Shown here: positions 45,933-58,624 of the stretch, piece after piece
How positions within the stretch are numbered: position 1 is the stretch's first letter
How the letters are laid out: the number at the start of each line of letters is the position of its first letter
Assembly: GCF_016808335.1 (NCBI RefSeq)
Contig: NC_053137.1
Coordinates: 5,469,904-5,533,903 of the forward strand
Direction: 5' to 3'
Length of the DNA stretch: 64,000 bases
From: Panicum virgatum
Taxonomy: Eukaryota > Streptophyta > Magnoliopsida > Poales > Poaceae
Notes under the pieces: model-generated
Seen by the model: only the letters and a program-made list of their open reading frames with translations
Told to the model about the DNA's origin: nothing
Database searches by the model: none
Position numbers and translations under genes: made by a program

Positions 45933-47780
45933 AATAGACATCAGATGAGATGAAGGCTGGAGAGATGAGATGACTACAACATATGCATACAAACTGACCA
46001 GCATAGAGATTTGCATATATTTTGACATTGATCTTTTGACATGCTTTATGCAGTTCGTGGCTGCTCTAAGAGGTCTCCACTCTCCAATGCTGGGCGCAGT
46101 GGAAAGCGAGGTTAGAAACTGAATCACACGCAGTAATCATTGTTTATTTGCCATTTAGATAAGATGCATATTTCATTTGGTTAAAAAAATAAAATCCTTT
46201 ATCAGTGAATGAGATAACAATTTACAAATAAAATAATATGGAAATCGAAGAGAGGTAAGATACGTAAATTGTCTGCTTCAATTATGGTGTACTACTTTAT
46301 TGTTTTCTATTTCTTGGCAATAAAGGTACAATAGTAATTTTATTATATTTCGTCAAATGCTTTACTTGATCTCTACCTCAATAAGTGAAATGGACGAAAA
46401 TTTACTTTCTTTGATGCAGCGAACAACTATATTGGGAGGAGGAACTATATACACAACATTTATTCTATCCTATTTACTCAACATTTATTATACTTCCCAA
46501 AGCTTCTAGAGTTTGGCAAGTGCTAATTTGCTGTTGCTGACTTGCATTGGATGCTGGTTATAGAGGGGAGGTGCTGATCACCATGGTGATGAGAAGAAGA
46601 TTACTGTATTCCAGGAATTGATTTAAAGTGCCTAAAGAAGCATCAAATCACATAGTAGTCTTGGGGTTTGAGAAATACAAAAGAAATATCAATTTCTTGT
46701 GGTTACTTTTTCTTTTGGAAAAATGCAATAGTGCTTCATCACTGTTTGTTGAATAATTGATAATTGATACTTAAGGTTTGCGTATATTCTAGAATATTTG
46801 AACATCCATTGCATTCCTGACCAACGAGTTGGATGAGAGCTGTTTCTTAATACTCTCCTTGGTGATTAGTAATTTAGTTTTTTTAGGAAGGATTATTAAT
46901 TTAGTTGGTATTCTAGATTTCATAGACACACAACACCATGGTCCATGGTGCACTATCAAAATAGAACTATAGAATTTTGAGATTGATGATGAATTGTTGA
47001 AAAATAGATTGTGTTAGGCAGATTATTTATGGTGTATTCGTATGCGTTGCTTGGCTGGTAGAATAAAATAGAGATGGATAGATGGAGAGGGAATGAGAGG
47101 AACATAAAAAAATCATAGGGTATCGAGTTAATCTAACAACTTAAGTCTTAACAAAAGCTAGAATGGAATGTAATATTCCGAGATTAAGTTTGGTTATTCC
47201 TAATTTAAGGTGGAAGGTTCAATATCAAAGATGCCAATATATCTTTTTCCTTACTATAAAGAGCAAAGCCCCAAAATAATAAGGATATATAATCAATGTT
47301 GCTTTCCTATGGTTGCTGATTGGACTTGATTGCTCTGAGCAAGTATGGAATATATATTGCTTATTACTCTTTCAATGGAGATGATCGGTGAAATCCTTAT
47401 AACATGGACTAGGCTATGTACATTGATATATATATGACATTTATTTATGATATTCTTTTAATTATTGATACTACTTTTAAACACATGCCTGGGCACGTGC
47501 ATCCCAACTAGTTTAATAATAACACGCTTACCCTGGAAAGAAAATGGGAGAGATTGAACTAAGGGTGCTTTCATAAATCCAGCGGACGCAACGGGAGGCA
47601 CGTGAAACTTGCTTCAGGTAAAACACACCCCAAAATCCACTCTCCCCCGCGGCGAAAAGCCAAACGTCACGTCAGCACGAGCGGGCTAGCCCTGCCACGT
47701 CACCCCGCACTACAAAATTCCTCGTACACGCTCCACGCAAAATGACTGAAACGCCCTTCCCCTTCTCCGATTACAACCAG

Positions 47781-48124
47781 GGCCGTGTTTGGATGCCCTG
47801 AAAAAAATTTCATGAAAACTTTTCGACCCTTTGACCATTAATTAAAAGTATTAAATAAAATTTAATTACAAAACTACCTCCACAACTATGGTACTGTAGC
47901 AGTTGCTGTAGCTTATGAGGCATTTGACCGTACAATCTGAGGATGATTAGGCGTGGTTACTGTAGCGTCATTGTAGCCAATCATGATGGAACTTGGCTCA
48001 TTAGATTCATCTCGAAAAATTACACTCATCCGTAAAAAGATTTTGCAAATAAATTTTATTTAATATTCTATACATGCATTTGTCTTTTTTGAAAAAAAAT
48101 TCGGGGTATGAACCAAACACGGCC
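47781..48124. mobile_element. Tourist-like MITE with CAG flanks
   Basis: The perfect terminal inverted repeats GGCCGTGTTTGG and CCAAACACGGCC bound 344 bp. The interior has the family centre (TACTGTAGCGTCATTGTAGC) and an ATTAGATTCATCTCG arm. The flanks are CAG at 47778-47780 and 48125-48127, not the usual TAA/TTA. It lies about 470 bp upstream of the glucanase start. Confidence 0.85.
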
Positions 48125-49178
48125 CAGACGGACCCGTCCCGACGAGCTGCTCTGGTCATCCGCTCGGATTGGCCGCTCGCTCTGCCTCCTCATCCTCCTT
48201 CTAGTCCTCCGCCCTCGGTTCTCGCGCAGCGGCGTCCCCTGCTCCCTCGATTCAAAATTCTGAATAATTTCCCGTCACAATCCCGTTCCGTTGTCGTCTC
48301 GTCCCTGCAATTCTTGACTTCGAGTTACATTAAGGGACTCCAGCTTCTCTGAGCTGGATGGATTGTTCGGCCATCCCCATCCCGGACATCTCACCTCACC
48401 GGCCTTGATTCCAGTAGCTCCCCGACCTTCCTTTCCTTCCCCTCAGTTCTTGGAGCTGAGCTCCACAAAATCCACCCAAAATTCTAGCGGCCTTCTCCAA
48501 CTCCAAGCTTGCTGCGCTCGCCGGATTCCGGGCCGGAAGCCCCGAAACCTTCGCGGTCCTCTCCGGGTGGAGCGGTGGCTCGCATTGCGCTGATGGCGAG
48601 GCTCGCCGTGGCGCTGCTGGTGGCACTGTGCTGGGCGGCGGCGGTGCTGCCTGGGGCGGAGGCGCTGGGGAAGAACTGGGGCACGCAGGCATCGCACCCG
48701 CTGCCGCCCAAGGCGGTGGTGTAGGTGCTCCGCGACAACGGTATCAAGAAGGTGAAGCTCTTCGACACCGACTTCGCCGCCATGAGCACGCTCGCCGGCA
48801 GTGGCATCGAGGTCATGGTTGCCATCCCCAACATCATGCTCGCCGACCTCGCCGCCGATGCCGGCAAGGCCAAGGACTGGGTCAAGTGCAACGTCAAGCG
48901 CTACGACTTCGACGGCAGCGTCACCATCAAGTGAGTCACCCGCCGACCCCATCTCGCCGCCGCCGCGGCACGCCATGCCCATCCCTCTTTTACTACCTTA
49001 CCAGATTTGGTAAGGTAACAATGCGCTCTGATCGTACTGTTACCTAGCATCGATCCAAGCACAGTCAGCTTAGCGTCACCATCGCCCTGGCCATTTACGA
49101 CAGCGACTTGTTCTGAATTGTTGCGCTCCTGGTCACAAAAATCATCCTGCCAATCATCCACAATAATCGGATAACAAC

Positions 49179-49985
49179 TGATGAAGACTAGGCCCGATCT
49201 TCCGAGAGGTAGAGGTAAATTCGATTGGTGGAGTGTGTGACGTTGGCGATCCGGCTTCTAATCAGCACGATTCGAAGTCAAGCAACCGTTACACCACTGC
49301 TCCGTTGGTTATCAACCAAGCACAACTTGATTGACCTCGCCGAGAAAGCTTTTCCTGCAAGCGAATCGAAGAACACAAGCAATAAGAAGTAAACACGCAA
49401 TCTGATATTGCAAATATGAATGATGAAGCGAATCAAAGAGGAGTTTGAGAACTCGATTCCAAAGAACTAATCGACACAGTGGAGGAGATCAAGAACGGGG
49501 GCCCTAAATCACTGTAAAAGGACTTGTCGCCACAGTTACAACGAATCAATCTTTGTTTCTCGAAGAAAAACACAAGAACTAAACAAAATCCAAGTCTAAA
49601 TGGCGGCGACTACTGAGTTTAAAGGAGAAGGGGGCATCCTAGGGTTGGGGGTGACCAGGGGGCACCCACAACTTGGGCTTAAGGCCCGACACGATACAAA
49701 GCCTGAAAAAGGTTCAAAGCAGGTGTCGCAGCACCTTTCCGTGGTCACACAGAATTATCCACAAGGCTTCTGGAGCTGGTACCAGAACCAAAAGAAGCGT
49801 CTCGTCGTCACGATTACAACGCATCCAAGATCACCTCATTCCGACTCCGTATGAGGGAGATATCGCCGAAACCGTGCAGGAGTGTTGGCTGAATCCGAGA
49901 TGAACGTGAAAACCGAGTTGAAGTCGACTTGTAACTTGGAGATGAGGCCGGTTCGTGCATGTCCAACGTGGCGATGTTCTCATCA
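49179..49985 (-). repeat. 3' LTR of the gypsy element
   Basis: 807 bp, same length as the partner at 53326. Ends TGATGA and CATCA. The 40 to 80 residue plus-strand frames inside it are not genes. Confidence 0.93.
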
Positions 49986-51999
49986 TCATCCCCTTCTTGA
50001 ATTGGAGTCGTCCTCGACTTCATCCCAGCATCAAATTCCTGCAAAAGGTTAGTGACAACAGGATGCAAAATATGTGGCATAGGTTTATTATTAATAAAAC
50101 ACATATCCCGACAAAGCATTGTATAACAAGGTGCATCAAAGTTATCACATAACACAGCAGCAGCAGATGTAGTAGCAATATAAACACCATTCTTTAATTT
50201 AATTCCATTAGTTTGAGCATCACAAGAGTCATTACTAGGAGGTGTTTTTTTATCATTTGCAGCAAACTCATTAAAATATTTTCTAATATTAGCTGGGGAT
50301 AAAGGAAGCAAAGTAATCTTTTTGTTCTTATGCATGAAAGTGTATGTATTAGTTCTACCATGGTGTACAACATCATTATCAAATTCCCATGGTCGTCCTA
50401 ACAACAATGAAGATGATTGCATAGGTACAACATCAAAATCAGCATAGTCATGATAAAAACCAACCGAAAAGTGTATGCGTGCTGATTTAGTTATCTTAGT
50501 CTACCACTAGCGTTGAACCATTCAAGGTAGTAAGGCTGAGGAATAGAACAAGTGGGCAAACCAAACCTTTTGATCAAATCTGAACTCATCAAGTTACTGC
50601 AACTCCCGCTATCAATTATGGTGAGAACACGACAATCCTTGACTTGGAGAAACATGTGGAACAAATTCTTGCGTTGGATTTTGTCCTCATCCTCATGTTC
50701 CGCATTAGAAGTCAGCACACGCTGCACAAGAAGACTAGGAAGGTCCTTTGTCGCAGCCGTAGAATCAATTGCCTCACCCTCGTCCTCCGAATCTGCAATA
50801 AAGTTAGCTGCAAGAACCAATTCATCCTCAACATCGCTAGCACTTACATATCCATTACCATCAGGTGCAGCGATGAAAGCTCGAGTACTTGGACAATCCT
50901 TCATGACATGTCACATTCCCTTGCAGCGGTGGCACACGATGTTTGTAGATAATCTACTCGAAGACCCCCTTTCAAGCGTAGCATGCTTCTTGTGTTGTTG
51001 GGCCTGCACAGTAGACACATTGCTTACCTCAGAAGCTGGCACAGGAGTTGGTGGTGTTGCTGGTGGCTTAGCAACAGGCGTCTTGGGCTTCTCAACGTCG
51101 GAACGCTGCTGAAACGATCTCTCAGTGTTGGACCTGAAAGAATGTTGGACAATGCGGCGTCCCTGTACTTCCCGTTCTGCCTTAAGAGCGAGATGGTACA
51201 ATTGGGAAAAACGAGTCCAGTCTTTGTAATCAAGAATTTCCTGTATATCACGATTTAAACTACCAAAGAACCTAGCACTAGTATCATCATCATCCTCACG
51301 AATACCACAATGTGCTAGACCAATAAGCAATTCTTGATAATATTCCTCTACTCTTTTATCACCTTGTTTTAAATTTTGCAATTTTAAACGTAGATCGCGA
51401 TGTTAATAAGGAGGAACAAAACGAGACTTCATGCGTTGTTTTAAAACAGGCCAAGTTTGAGGCACAGCAGCAGCATTACAGGCATTGCAAAGATCATTCC
51501 ACCAAAATAAAGCAAAGCTAGTAAATTCACTAGTAGCAAGTCTAACTCTATGCTCAGCTGGAACCAAATGAGAATTAAACTTTTGTTCAACAGCGAGTTC
51601 CCAATCTAAATAAGCCTCAGGATCAGCAGTACCAGCAAAAGGAATCATGGTAAATTTAGTTTCAGCAAAAGAATTATTGTTACCACGATTATGATTACCT
51701 CCCATACCTTGACGATTGCGCCGAAGACGGTATGCATCACGATCCTCATCATCATCAAGGACGGCATCCTCATCCTCGTCCTCATCACCATCAGGAGGGT
51801 GGCGTCGGTGTCGCTGTCGAGGGGGATGTTGTTCAATATGCTCAAGGCGTGTGACAACTCCATTGATACTGCGCATCATCTCATTGAACTTCCCGTCGAT
51901 GTAGGTGCGCTGGTCATCAACAAGTTTCTTAAGCTCATCCTTGGAGATGCATTCATTGAAGTCTGTAGGGGACTCCCCTCCTTTACCTGACCCTGTCAT
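49986..51999 (-). pseudogene. Gag-protease remnant of the gypsy element
   Basis: Order on the minus strand: gag from ATG 51999 (MTGSGKGGESPTDFNECISK, TAETYLDWE-like ADPEAYLDWELAVEQKF), a TAA after RFVPPY, more gag (GDKRVEEYYQELLIGLAHCG), a CCHC knuckle CHRCKGM-stop-HVMKDC with TGA just before the His, the protease motif IIDSGSCSNLMSS, a frame change near 50500, then LLLGRPWEFDND. After VTNLLQEFD, where RT should follow, the frame continues AGMKSRTTPIQEGDDDENI, which looks like the C-terminal end of pol. So RT, RNase H and integrase were removed by one internal deletion. The gypsy class follows from LLGRPW and the gag type. Confidence 0.85.
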
Positions 52000-53325
52000 A
52001 GTTAGAAGACAGCAAAAGACAACACCAAAGTATTATCCCTATCAACTAACAAGTACTGGGTGATGGTGAAAGTGGAGAGAAAAATCTCAAGCGGCTTACT
52101 ACCGTCTTGCAAGTGTTCTTACCAAAGCCAAATAGGATGGTACAATCTGTTGTTGAGTTGGGTGTAGCAGTTGCAAGATGAACCTGTACTGATCGAAGTA
52201 TATGTGGAGCTGTGGGACAGGCACAATATGTAGCAAGGAGTAGCAAATAACGAATGCAGATTAGCAAAGTTCAATAAGTATCCAAAGTATAAGTCACAAT
52301 TACTGGCTAAGACGTGTTCTAGGCGTAGCACAACAAGTTGGAACAAAAAACGGTGGATAAACCTCAAAGAACAAGCAAAACAACACTCTATGCACTTGTT
52401 TTTAATCTTTTCCCCGAAAAATCTCCAGGACTAGTAGGAATTAAGATTTCTTATTTTTTCAACTATTTTTTTATATTTTTCTCCGAACAGATGTAACACA
52501 AGCTCCAACCACAAAAATTTGCACCTTAAACAGAGGTGGGATCTAGCCTACAAAAAATCAGAAGCGTTTCTGAAAAACTGGAAAATCACTTGGAAGCCTC
52601 AAAACTATTTCTTCCCGAATTTTTTTTGAATTTTTTGAGATCGGCTCCAAACGACAAAGTGGTTTTATCGTATGTACAGAATTTTGTCTTCTCTCTACTG
52701 TAAAAAAATTGAGCCAAAATGGAGCACCGAGCGAAAAGTTATGCCTGTTTTACCGAAGGTAACTCAAGTTACGCGTTTCCAATGGCACAATTTGGCAAAT
52801 TGGCCGGCGGCGGTTAGGGCAAAGCTTCCCTCTCCCCGGCACACAAAGCGACTGAGCAAAGCATCTCAGCTAGGGCAAAGTATCCCGAATATATGCAGCA
52901 GTAGGTATCGCCAGGTGAAATCAAGAAAGGCTGCGATGCAAGGCGAAAAAAAACAAGGCGGTTTGCAACCTATCTAGGGCTGGTGCGGCGAGAGTTCACG
53001 CAATGCGGCTAGCGAGGGCAAGTCGAGTAATGGGGTGGATCGACTTGTTGTTTGGGTAAAAGTGGATGGGATAGCGGCGGAAACAAACAAACTGCAACGG
53101 ACGATTGAACTACGACTACGAACACACTAAACCAACAACAAGAGTCGACCACGGACACAAACTCAACAAAGCGAATCTGAAATGAAATTGCAAAGGCTAA
53201 AACGGATCTAGGATAGTGATATTTTTTTGTAGGGTTTTTGTGGACTCTAGGACAGTGACACGAAACGAATCTAAAGGGAAAAACAAAGGCTAATACCTCA
53301 CGGGAAACCTGGCTTTGATACCACT

Positions 53326-54132
53326 TGATGAAGACTAGGCCCGATCTTCCGAGAGGTAGAGGTAAATTCGATTGGTGGAGTGTGTGACGTTGGCAATCCG
53401 GCTTCTAATCAGCATGATTCGAAGTCAAGCAACCGTTACACCACTACTCCGTTCGTTATCAACCAAGCACAACTTGATTGACCTCGTCGAGAAGGTTTTT
53501 CCTGCAAGTAAATCAAAAAACACAAGCAAGAAGAAGTAAACACGCAATCTGATATTGCAAATATGAATGATGAAGCAAATCAAAGAGGAGTTCTAGAACT
53601 CGATTCCAAAAGACTAATCGACACAGTGGAGGAGATCAAGAACGTGGGCACTGGATCACTGTAAAAGGAATTGTCGCCACAGTTACAACGAATCAATCTC
53701 TGTTTCTCGAAGGAAAACACAAGAACTAAACAAAACACAAGTCTAAACGGCGGCGGCTACTGAGTTTAAAGGAAAAGGGGGCGTCCTAGGGTTGGGGGCG
53801 ACCAGGGGGCACCCACAACTTGGGCTTAAGGCCCGACACGATACAAAGCCTGAAAAAAGCCCAAAACAGGTGTCGCAGCACATTCCTGTGGTCACACAGA
53901 ATGATCCACGATGCTTCTGGAGCTGGGACCAGAATCAAAAGAAGCGTCTCGTCATCACGATTTTAACGCATCCAAGATCACCTCATTCCGACTCCGTATG
54001 AGGGAGATATCGCCGAAACCGTGCAGGAGTGTTGGCTGAATCTGAGATGAACGTGAAAACCGAATTGGAGTCGACTTGTAACTTGGAGATGAGGCCGGTT
54101 CGTGCATGTCCAGCGTGGCGATGTCCTCATCA
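53326..54132 (-). repeat. 5' LTR of the gypsy element
   Basis: 807 bp direct repeat of 49179-49985. Directly followed on the minus strand by the primer-binding site. The sequence from 52000 to 53300 between it and gag is untranslated leader without features I recognise. Confidence 0.93.
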
Positions 54133-56394
54133 ACAACGAAATGCTATAAATTTCTTTTTTTTTTTGGCTCAAAGCTATCATCTTGCAAATCTGAAGAGCA
54201 AACTCGACCGTGAAATTTGATTTGTTTGGATGAGGGTGGTTGGGCAGTGGGGACAGAGTCAGTGGAGGAAGCTGTTGGCAAATTCGGTTGGCCGGGCAAG
54301 GCGTCGCATTTCTTTATGGGTCGTTTTCGGACATGGATAATGTCAGCAAGATGGTTGTCCTTGTTTGAACAATAGCAGTTGATTGGCATTAAATTAAATA
54401 ATCCGATGGTTCGGTGACGGTCCAGTTGTACCAAGCATGGTCCATCTTCATCTGAACATCTGGCTTAGGACATGTTTGGAACATGGGTAATGCCAACATC
54501 GTTGCAATTGTTTGAATATCAGTTTGTCGATGTCATTAAACTAATCCGATGGTTCGATTGCGTTTCAGATGCACCAAGTCAAGTGCGATCAAGGTTTGGA
54601 AAAAGGGGATAATACTCACTTTTAATCTCCCGCTAAGATAGTGCGCCCTATAGACTGATTGCGATGATGATTTAAGTTGTTTTGGGTTTTGTGGACAAGT
54701 TGAACATATAATTGGAGATTTGAGGGTATTGCTTAGAAACAGGGCAACAGAAATCGTAAGCTGTCAGGTACCTACCTCAGATTGTCATGCAGTTTGTTGA
54801 ACTTTGATCCTGCAGGGCCACTGAAATTTGCTTTTGCCCTTTACACCCTGCAACTGGTTGTCATGCATCCGACCTAACCTGATCATAAACAGTAACTGCT
54901 GCCAGCTAATTCAATGGGGATTGGGGAAGCCACTCATGTCTACTTCTCGTTTCCTCTGTAATTTTGTTCAGTGATGGTCATTATGTCATATTGTCATGTG
55001 TTCTTGGACTTTTTTTTTATCAAGGCAGTGATGTGAAATATTCAGTGTTGCACGACAACCAAACAAATTTCACCAGCATTTACTCACCAATTCTCATGTC
55101 ATCTGAAGTTCTGAACCGCATTTGCTCAAAATTCATAATTGTCAGGTGATCATGAAAGATGTTTCTTGGTGATCTAGTCCAAATTTTTGACACACTAAAA
55201 TCAAGAGAATTTAGTTGCCATGATGATACACTCATGCTGTGAACCTCTCTTGCATTGCAGGTACGTGGCTGTTGGCAATGAGCCGTTCTTGGAGACGTAC
55301 AACGGCTCGTTCATCAAAGTCACCTTCCCGGCGCTTCAGAACATCCAGAACGCGCTCAACGACGTCGGCGTAAGCGACAGGATCAAGGCCACCGTCCCGC
55401 TTAACGCCGACGTGTACAACTCCCCGGCCAGTCACCCGGTGCCGTCGGCGGGCCGGTTCCGCAGCGACATCTCGGGGCTCATGACGGACATCGTCAAGTT
55501 CCTGGCCAAGAACAACGCGCCCTTCACCGTCAACATCTACCCGTTCCTGAGCCTGTACCACAATGACAACTTCCCGCTGGACTACGCCTTCTTCGACGGC
55601 GGCGCGACGCCGGTGAACGACAACGGCGTGCTGTACACCAACGTGTTCGACGCTAACTTCGACACGCTGGTGGCGGCGCTCAAGGCCGTCGGGAACGGCG
55701 ACATGCCGATCATCGTCGGCGAGGTTGGCTGGCCCACCGACGGCGACAAGCACGCCAAGGCGTCCTACGCGGAACGCTTCTACGCCGGGCTGCTCAAGCG
55801 GATGGCGGCGAACACCGGCACGCCGGCGCGGCCGAACCAGTACATCGAGGTGTACCTGTTCGGGCTCGTCGACGAGGACATGAAGAGCGTGGCGCCGGGC
55901 AACTTCGAGCGGCACTGGGGCATCCTCCGGTACGACGGGCAGCCCAAGTACGCGATGGACCTCGCCGGGCAGGGCCGGAACACGATGCTGGTGCCGGCGA
56001 AGGGGGTCAAGTACCTGCCCAGGACGTGGTGCGCGCTGAACCCCAACGCCAGGGACCTCGGCAAGCTGGGCGCCAACATCGACTACGCGTGCACGTTTGC
56101 CGACTGCACGCCGCTGGGCTACGGCTTGACGTGCAGCGGCATGGACACTGCCGGCAACGCCTCGTACGCGTTCAACGCCTACTACCAGGTGCAGAACCAG
56201 AAGGACGAGGCCTGCGACTTCTAGGGCCTCGCGCTGCCCACGGAGAAGGACCCGTCCACGGCGACCTGCAACTTCACCATACAGATCCAGGCCGGGGCGG
56301 CGGCGGCGGCGGCGGCGCGGCGCGGCGCGGCCGGAGAGCTGGCGCAGCGGCCGGGGTGCTCTTGGCGTTGCTGCAGCTCCTGGCGCTGTGGTAG

Positions 56395-57924
56395 TTGCTA
56401 GTAGCTGCCGCTGCCGCTGCCGCGAGCAGTGGTGGTTTTGTGTTTACGTGTTCAAAAGATCAACGTGCCCGGTTGATTTTTTTTGCAAATTTTTTTCAAT
56501 TTTGGACTGGATTTAGATGCATGTACTCTAGGATGCAATGGATGTAATTAATTGGTTGGGCATGTCATGCAATTTTTTAAATAGTTATACATTGTTCTTT
56601 TCGCCGGCTGTTCGAAAATTGTAGGTTAACAAAGCCATCACCATCCAATGTTGAAACTTCAAATGATATAGAGTAGATACAAATTAAAAAACTATGTAAA
56701 CAAGACCATTTCCATACGGTCATTGTTGAAAAATTACAGTCTCGATAAAGCCGATCAAACATTTATCGATGAAATAGAATTGTTTTCTTAGGGTAGGTGA
56801 AATTGAATAGGTGTGCCCGTTGGCCGTTGCATCACAAAAATGGACACAGCCCTTGGACTTTACTTTTTTTTTTCTTTCCCGAGAGGACTTTGAACTTAGC
56901 ATGGAAACCAACCTGTACAGGCTACCAGCTATATAGCATAGCATTTCCTACATGGGTCGGGGCCTCGTGGGCTGTGGCCTACGTGTGTGGACCGAACACC
57001 AGGTGCACGGGCCGTCAGCAAAAGGAACCAAAAGCAACAGGAATCCTGTATATCTTCTAGAATATTTTCTTACTCACCACCTTACACAGATTCGTGCAAA
57101 GAGCTACTTCCATTGAATCTGCTCAATCCTAACCTTCTCCTCCCTGCCTCCTCCCTCACCATGCGCGCCGCCGCCTCCCCTGAGCCCCGTGCTCCGCCGC
57201 GCGCCCCGCCCCGCCCGCTCGTGCTCCGTTGCTCCCTGCCCGCCTGGCAGTGCTCCACCGCACCGACACGCCCCGCCTGCCGTGCCACCCGTCCGTGTTT
57301 CGTCGCCCCACCGCGCCCACGCTGTCGGCGCCGCCGGAGAAGAAACCTGTTCAACATTTTCATTTTAATATTTTCAACATTTTATGTTTCCAATTTTAAC
57401 ATTTCATCTTTACAATTTTAATATTTTGAAAGCCAAATGTTGAATATATTTGCTAGAGATAATGGATCAAAGTGGACTTTTAAAGATAGATGACTTTTCT
57501 ATATTCCAGAAGATAGATAGGAACCCCAAAGTCCCAAACCCAAACCCTACACGACCTGAACCCGCTCCAACGCCTACAAATGCAGCCTCAGGTTCTTCCA
57601 TCTCCGCGCCGCTCGTAGGCACGTTAGGGTTCATCGCCGCGCCCCATGAACTCTAGCCTGCTCCCATCGTTTGATCCCGATCTGCGCTTGTTCCCTTCAA
57701 TTCAGTTCAGTTTCGTTCGTTTGCGTCGTTGGTGTGCTACTTTGGTTGGTTGATTGATCCTGTTTGGTTCGCCTAACATTGCAATTGTCTGGCGCTGCAT
57801 CCGGTGCGGCGGGCAATCTATCCTTAGGCGAGATTGAACCCAAGGGGAGGTCGCTTTCCTAGTCCTTCCCGCCTGCTTTTTAAGCTCCGGCCGTCCTCTG
57901 TTTCTTCCCAGGATTCGCCGGGAC
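56395..57924. other. Intergenic, no gene recognised
   Basis: AT-rich sequence to 57100, then a GC-rich 220-bp block (57140-57350) and a second GC-rich part near 57520-57660 that resembles a 5' leader (CTACAAATGCAGCC). No domain or splice-consistent exon is visible. Confidence 0.4.
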
Positions 57925-58624
57925 ATCAATGCCCTTGTCTACTAGACCAGCATGACTACAGGCTGAGATGAGAGCAACAAATGTTACGTAGTCTGGCTCT
58001 CATCCCATTGAGACCATTTGCTTAAATGTATCCTCAGTTTCCTTGAAATAACCATACCTTGCATAACCTGATAATGATATCAATGTATTCGAGCACTACT
58101 TGACTATCTGAATCAATGCCACATTTCACGCCAAGACCATGTAGATGCATGCCTTCTTCTAACGATGCCAGACTTGCACGGGATAACAAACATTCAGCTA
58201 GACTAAAATGATCAAGTTTGTTTCCAGCATGCCGCATATCCATGAAAAGATTTAGAGCTTCCTCTCCATGGTCATGCTGTACATTTGCAGCTGTGATGGC
58301 ATTCCAGGAGATGGCATTTTTGTTGACGATTCTTCGGAATACATCAGTGCTAGATGCTAAATCACCACAGGTTGCGTACATAGTGATCAGAGAGTTAGTA
58401 ATGTACTCATCTGATGATAATCCAGTCTCTGTCATCTATGCATGTAAGGGCCTTCCATATCTACGTAAATTATCTGACGATGTAAAAGATCCCAGGATAT
58501 TTATCATTGTTATATAGTTTGGCTTTATCCCGGCACCTCTCATCCAAGAAAACATGCGCATTGCTTTCGTACTATTCTCATTCTCATGCGCTGCATAGCC
58601 CCCAATAAGCACAATGCAACTAAC
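57925..58624 (-). pseudogene. 3' part of a broken PPR gene
   Basis: PPR proteins are organellar RNA-binding proteins built from 35-residue repeats. Reading leftward from 58624: GGYAAHENENSTKAMRMFSW, GAGIKPNYITMINILGSF, then TAG at 58438-58436 after GRPLHA, MTETGLSSDEYITNSLITMY, ISWNAITAANVQHDHGEEAL and HLHGLGVKCGIDSDSQVV. A frame change near 58100 follows, then SGYARYGYFKETEDTFKQMV, an in-frame TGA, and PDYVTFVALISACSHAGLVD ending near 57925. These are PLS-type repeats. The 5' part of the same gene is at 61399-61720, beyond a copia element. Confidence 0.85.

Larger units (their letters stand above)
34577..47511 (+). mobile_element. Outer Helitron (A) with nested insertions
   Basis: Helitrons insert between A and T without duplication, start with TC and end in CTRR after a hairpin. 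The proposed 5' end is TCTATACTATAAAGGC at 34577, preceded by A. The proposed 3' end is GGGCACGTGCATCCCAACTAG ending at 47511, followed by T, with palindrome GCACGTGC at 47493-47500 as the hairpin core. Its own sequence would be 34577-35708 plus 44351-47511; the middle is Helitron B. The 5' part carries a GC-rich stretch (34755-35220), possibly captured exon material I cannot name. It was later hit by a hAT element and a TRIM. The pairing of ends is inferred from nesting order; the ends themselves are seen. No Rep/helicase is present, so it is non-autonomous. Confidence 0.6.
49179..54132 (-). mobile_element. Gypsy LTR retrotransposon, deletion derivative without RT, RNase H or integrase core
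   Basis: Two 807-bp LTRs (49179-49985 and 53326-54132), TGATGAAG...CTCATCA, are flanked by ACAAC (49174-49178 and 54133-54137). On the minus strand the right LTR is 5' and is followed by TGGTATCAAAGCC, an initiator tRNA-Met primer site at about 53310-53323. A purine tract (AAGAAGGGGA) precedes the other LTR. In the first 220 bases the LTRs differ at roughly one base in twenty by eye, so the insertion is not very recent. It lies antisense in the glucanase intron. Confidence 0.93.
48593..56394 (+). pseudogene. GH17 beta-1,3-glucanase with CBM43 domain, disrupted
   Basis: The family hydrolyses (1,3)-beta-glucan (callose) at the cell surface. Exon 1 (48593-48930) has a signal peptide (MARLAVALLVALCWAAAVLP) and GH17 start KNWGTQASHPLPP. 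Exon 2 (55261 on) has YVAVGNEPF with the acid/base Glu near residue 120, [11 protein letters not shown] with the nucleophile Glu near 267, and a CBM43 (X8) domain from [16 protein letters not shown] near 369. Lesions: TAG at 48722-48724 (residue 44, where relatives have Gln), TAG at 56222-56224 (residue 434, again Gln in relatives), and a frame change in the GCG-rich stretch near 56300. The hydrophobic tail AAGVLLALLQLLALW expected for a GPI anchor reads only in another frame, ending at 56394. The 6.3 kb intron (GTGAGT to TTGCAG) holds a gypsy element. A transcript would make a 43-residue peptide unless a stop is a sequencing error. Confidence 0.85.

Noticed and set aside
49600..49854. 84-codon frame, repeated with changes at 53792
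   Set aside because: Both lie in the two LTRs of the gypsy element; the repetition is due to the LTR pair.
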